A DNA stretch of 64,000 nucleotides, taken from assembly GCA_018228685.1 (NCBI GenBank), contig CP073691.1, positions 2,232,001-2,296,000 on the forward strand, in the 5' to 3' direction. This DNA comes from Clostridiaceae bacterium Marseille-Q4149 (GTDB lineage Bacteria; Bacillota; Clostridia; Oscillospirales; Oscillospiraceae). Below the pieces are notes generated by a model. That model made no database searches and was not told the origin of the DNA. It was given only the letters and a program-made list of their open reading frames with translations. Positions 61,566-64,000 of this stretch are shown here, piece by piece; position 1 is the first letter of the stretch, and every line of letters starts with the position of its first letter. The translations under genes and the position numbers were made by a program.

Positions 61566-61596
61566 AAAGCGGCCCGCCCGACGGACGGGCCGCTTT
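61566..61596 (-). terminator. Hairpin within the sugar operon
   Basis: AAAGCGGCCCG and CGGGCCGCTTT with a 9-nt loop, after the 141-aa gene and before the UlaD-fold gene. Few T residues follow, so partial termination or mRNA processing is more likely than a full stop. A TATAAT box near 61510 may give a second start. Confidence 0.5.
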
Positions 61597-61617
61597 GGGA
61601 AACGACCGTGATGTGCC

Positions 61618-62043
61618 TCACGCCGCCATGGTTTGCAGCAGCTCCACGATCATGTAATAGTTGCCCAAAAAGAAGATCAGCGGAATAAACACCTTTCTTC
61701 TGGACAGGGACCGATTTACCAGATCGCGGTATACCAAATAGCAGATGAGGAGAAATGACACGATAAAGTAGGAAACGGTGGGAACCTCAACGGCGGAATA
61801 CCCGAACCAGGTCCGCAGGACCAATGTATCGGGCAGCTTCTGCCAATAAATCAGGTTCAGTGCTCCCGTTCCCAACACGATCAGGATATACATGATCCGA
61901 CAGAACCAGGAGGCCTGGGCAATGCCCTCCCGCAGGGGAAGGCGCTTGGGCTGCCAGCGCTGCACGGTGGCGGAGTTGGGATCGCACTCCTCAGGAGAGG
62001 TGGGGACGTGCGGCCGGGTCCGTTCATCACGATCATTCTTCAT
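61618..62043 (-). CDS. Membrane protein, 141 aa
   Basis: A polar N-terminus (about 1-45) precedes three hydrophobic helices (about 48-66, 88-106, 118-138) with a basic loop (RDLVNRSLSRRK). No family recognised. It starts 11 bp after the lactonase gene, in the same operon, so it may help with export, import or regulation of the pathway. Confidence 0.78.
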   Translation of the reverse strand: MKNDRDERTRPHVPTSPEECDPNSATVQRWQPKRLPLREGIAQASWFCRIMYILIVLGTGALNLIYWQKLPDTLVLRTWFGYSAVEVPTVSYFIVSFLLICYLVYRDLVNRSLSRRKVFIPLIFFLGNYYMIVELLQTMAA

Positions 62044-62053
62044 AGCTGTCCTC

Positions 62054-63001
62054 TTACTTTCTCAGTGCGTAGAAGCGGGCGGGATTCTCATACATGAACT
62101 TGTGGACGACTTCCTCGGAGAAGCCCTCGTCCAGCAGACGGGGGATGAACTTCTGCTTGATGAAGCCCCAGCCGGGACCATAGCCATAGCTCTGGTGATG
62201 GCTCTTCTTACCCATGTCGTTGCTGAGCATGATCTGGTTTTCAAAGCCGGCGTCCACCAGGCGGCGCAGCAGATCCACGCGGACGGAGTCGGGATAGTAC
62301 TTCACCTTGCCGGGACCGTCATAGATCAGGTAAGCGCCGGACTCGGCGATCTTCTTGTGCAGCCAGAAGTCGGGGTTGCGGTCAATGTGCGCCACGCCGA
62401 ACTGGGAGCCGGGCAGGCCCTCGTTAAGGACGATCTCCAGCTGCTCCAGAGCGAAAGAGCCGCCGTCGGTGTGGGTATGAACGGCGGCGCCGGTGGCCAG
62501 AGCGGCCCGGGCAGCGGCCTTCAGGCCCTTGATCTCGCCGGGAGTGGCATAGCAGTACTGCGTGCCGGCCTTGATCCAGCCGGCCTTGATGTTGGTGCCG
62601 TTCATGCCCTCGGTGATCTCCTTGACATAGCCGGCGGCGATCTCGTCCACGTCCTTATCCTTCCAGACGATGGATAGATCCATCAGGGGCTCCCGGTCGC
62701 CGGGATAGTCGAAGGGGATACCGGTGGCGGCGATGATATGAACGCCGGTGGTCTCGGAAATGACCTTCAGATACGCGGGGCAGCGGCCGTCCTGGTCGCG
62801 GCACATGGCGTCCACCAGGGTTCCGCCGCCGATGGCCTTGTAATCCTTGACCATCTGAAGCTGGATATTGAAATCACGCAGCGCCCACTCGTTGTCAGGA
62901 GCGAACAGGCCGCGGGGACAATGGATAACGTGCTCGTGGGCCATGGTAAAGCCAAGCTCAGACGCTTCGATATCACCCAGTACGGTTCTTACTTTCGGCA
63001 T
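62054..63001 (-). CDS. Phosphotriesterase-family lactonase
   Basis: 315 residues from the ATG at 63001 (AAGGAGG). All metal ligands of the PTE/Php fold are present: AHEH, the bridging Lys in WIKAG, HTHTD, VAHID and the Asp of LSNDMG. Members of this branch characterised in other Firmicutes hydrolyse phosphorylated sugar lactones. Being first in an operon with epimerase-like enzymes and next to a PTS gene, it probably opens a lactone phosphate. Substrate is inference. Confidence 0.9.
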   Translation of the reverse strand: MPKVRTVLGDIEASELGFTMAHEHVIHCPRGLFAPDNEWALRDFNIQLQMVKDYKAIGGGTLVDAMCRDQDGRCPAYLKVISETTGVHIIAATGIPFDYPGDREPLMDLSIVWKDKDVDEIAAGYVKEITEGMNGTNIKAGWIKAGTQYCYATPGEIKGLKAAARAALATGAAVHTHTDGGSFALEQLEIVLNEGLPGSQFGVAHIDRNPDFWLHKKIAESGAYLIYDGPGKVKYYPDSVRVDLLRRLVDAGFENQIMLSNDMGKKSHHQSYGYGPGWGFIKQKFIPRLLDEGFSEEVVHKFMYENPARFYALRK

Positions 63002-63093
63002 TTGGAATAATCCTCCTTGTTCGTTAAATAAGCCGCTGCTGCCGGGCACGGATCGCGGCGACCGGATGCCTGTCTGCGCCCTGCATTGATGAA

Positions 63094-63122
63094 AGTATAC
63101 GATGGAGCGGCCGATAATGCAA
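63094..63122 (-). promoter_or_regulatory. Lactonase operon promoter
   Basis: Minus strand TTGCAT, 17-nt spacer, TATACT; leader of about 85 nt. Confidence 0.75.
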
Positions 63123-63341
63123 TAGGTTTTGTCACATTTCACAACGTGTCATCCAGCACACCCGGCAGGGGCCGAAAAAATGCCTCCGACCGAAATTTTC
63201 AGTTTTTTATTTGCACAAATGTGTAGCAAAACCGGGAGTTTTCCCTATATGTTCCAGGAATTTCCAGAAAAAGAGGCAAATGACGGCTTATTTTCTGCGC
63301 ATGTGTGCAAGGAGGACTTGTGTGTATCTTTCGTGCAGCAG

Positions 63342-63370
63342 TTGCATATTTCAGAAAAATCGTGCATAAT
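63342..63370 (+). promoter_or_regulatory. PTS gene promoter
   Basis: TTGCAT, 17-nt spacer, CATAAT on the plus strand; start codon about 90 bp downstream. Confidence 0.7.
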
Positions 63371-63462
63371 GGCGGTGTGAGTTTTGTCGGATATGCCCAG
63401 AGAAGCCCCTGCGGACCCGGGCAGCAGAACTGCATATTCATTCATCCGTGGGAGGAGAACAC

Positions 63463-63915
63463 ATGGAACTGGCTTATCTGAAAAAGCTGTATCAAGACGG
63501 GCTGTTCGACGTTTACAGCGGGTTCGACACCTGGGAGGAGGCCGTGAAGGCGGCCTGTTCGCCGCTGATCCGCCAGGGGCTGGTGGAGCCGGCCTATGCC
63601 GACAGCATCATAGAGAACGTGGCCGAGAACGGCCCCTACATCTTCATCGCGCCCCACATCTGCATGCCTCATTCCAAGCGCACGGACCTGGTCAGGCAGG
63701 CGACGGTGAGCTTCGTGAAGATCAACCGCCCCGTGTACTACGACGAGAGCGACCCGGAGATGGGTGCGGAGCTGTTTTTCGCCATCGCCGTCAAGGAGCT
63801 TAACGCCCACCTGGACGTGATGATGGACCTGGCAGATGTGTTCGACGATGAGGAGACGGTCCGGGCTCTGCTGGACGCCAAAACAAAAGAGGATTTTGAC
63901 AAGCTGCTGGGCTGA
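63463..63915 (+). CDS. PTS sugar transporter EIIA (fructose/ascorbate type)
   Basis: 150 residues from the ATG at 63463 (GGGAGGAG upstream). The phosphorylated His lies in IAPHICMPHSKR, the EIIA type-2 signature; KINRPVYY and ELFFAIAVKE are also typical. Passes phosphate from HPr to an EIIB, expected beyond the window's end together with EIIC. Divergent from the lactonase operon, so it probably feeds it with a phosphorylated sugar acid. The last 85 bp (63916-64000) show only a GGAGAGAGGAGAGG ribosome-like run for the next gene. Confidence 0.92.
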   Translation: MELAYLKKLYQDGLFDVYSGFDTWEEAVKAACSPLIRQGLVEPAYADSIIENVAENGPYIFIAPHICMPHSKRTDLVRQATVSFVKINRPVYYDESDPEMGAELFFAIAVKELNAHLDVMMDLADVFDDEETVRALLDAKTKEDFDKLLG

Positions 63916-64000
63916 GCCGCTCCTGAGCTTGTTTGAATTAAATTTGGATTCCCACAATCAGTTTTTGACCGGAGAGAGGAGAGGATCTATCCCCGCCCCG

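Larger units (their letters stand above)
63002..63462. other. Divergent regulatory region
   Basis: 460 bp without a gene, between the lactonase operon and the PTS gene. Besides the two promoters it holds several TGTGCA/TGCACA-like repeats (TTTGCACAAATGTG near 63210, GTGTGCAAGG, TCGTGCA) that may be regulator sites, but I cannot define a consensus. Confidence 0.45.

Noticed and set aside
63129..63441. Short frames on both strands between the lactonase and PTS genes
   Set aside because: No ribosome sites; they cover two predicted promoters and A/T-rich regulatory DNA.
63448..63462. GTG start for the PTS EIIA gene
   Set aside because: The GTG overlaps the ribosome site GGGAGGAG, which is correctly placed for the ATG at 63463.

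Overview
The window is GC-rich DNA (roughly 60-65 % by eye) from a Gram-positive, probably spore-forming member of the Clostridia, most likely an Oscillospiraceae gut bacterium of the Flavonifractor / Intestinimonas / Oscillibacter type. Reasons: strong AGGAGG ribosome sites and TTGACA-N17-TATAAT promoters, two ftsH genes, a DacF-type carboxypeptidase, LPXTG-like (VKTGD) surface anchoring, a SpoVT/AbrB remnant behind a sigma-G-like promoter, and protein families typical of gut Firmicutes. The species call is inference; no rRNA or tRNA gene is present to anchor it.

Layout. 1-9.1 kb: a U32-peptidase-like gene and the rpoB-rpoC pair, which stands alone with its own promoter and without rplJL. 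9.1-15.6 kb: a 2105-residue secreted subtilase with adhesin-like and repeat domains. 15.6-26.3 kb: housekeeping genes (pgi, DacF-type carboxypeptidase, ftsH, an ornithine/alanine-type racemase with a LysR regulator, DegV, prmA). 26.3-31.9 kb: a ferrous-iron locus (feoA-feoA-feoB-Cys-rich partner, a metal-binding HMA protein, two DtxR-family regulators, an AraC regulator), with four perfect metal-regulator-type palindromes in the divergent promoter region. 32-45.4 kb: a lipoprotein, a second ftsH, cell-wall enzymes (LysM-G5-M23, SH3-NlpC/P60), an XRE regulator with a Mbeg1-like hydrolase, a MATE pump, a composite hairpin repeat, cysK, and an SGNH/MBOAT O-acylation pair. 45.5-49.4 kb: a nucleoside-type ABC transporter.

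49.4-58.2 kb is an accessory island: a complete type III-A CRISPR effector operon (csm6, cas10, csm2, csm3, csm4, csm5, cas6) without cas1/cas2. A one-spacer CRISPR unit with its own promoter is embedded between csm6 and cas10 and forms the 5' leader of cas10. Gene remnants lie on both sides (an orphan TetR-type operator with a C-terminal fragment; a truncated spoVT-like gene with another fragment), which suggests insertion and decay.

58.3-64 kb: a sugar-acid operon (PTE-type lactonase, a small membrane protein, a UlaD-fold protein, a BtpA/SgcQ-family protein, an Rpe-like 3-epimerase, a class II aldolase/4-epimerase) divergent from a PTS EIIA gene. The steps mirror the L-ascorbate (ula) pathway using partly non-homologous enzymes. 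The UlaD-like member has lost most residues known to be catalytic in UlaD, so its reaction is probably different.

All coordinates and motifs were read by eye; no homology or structure search was run.
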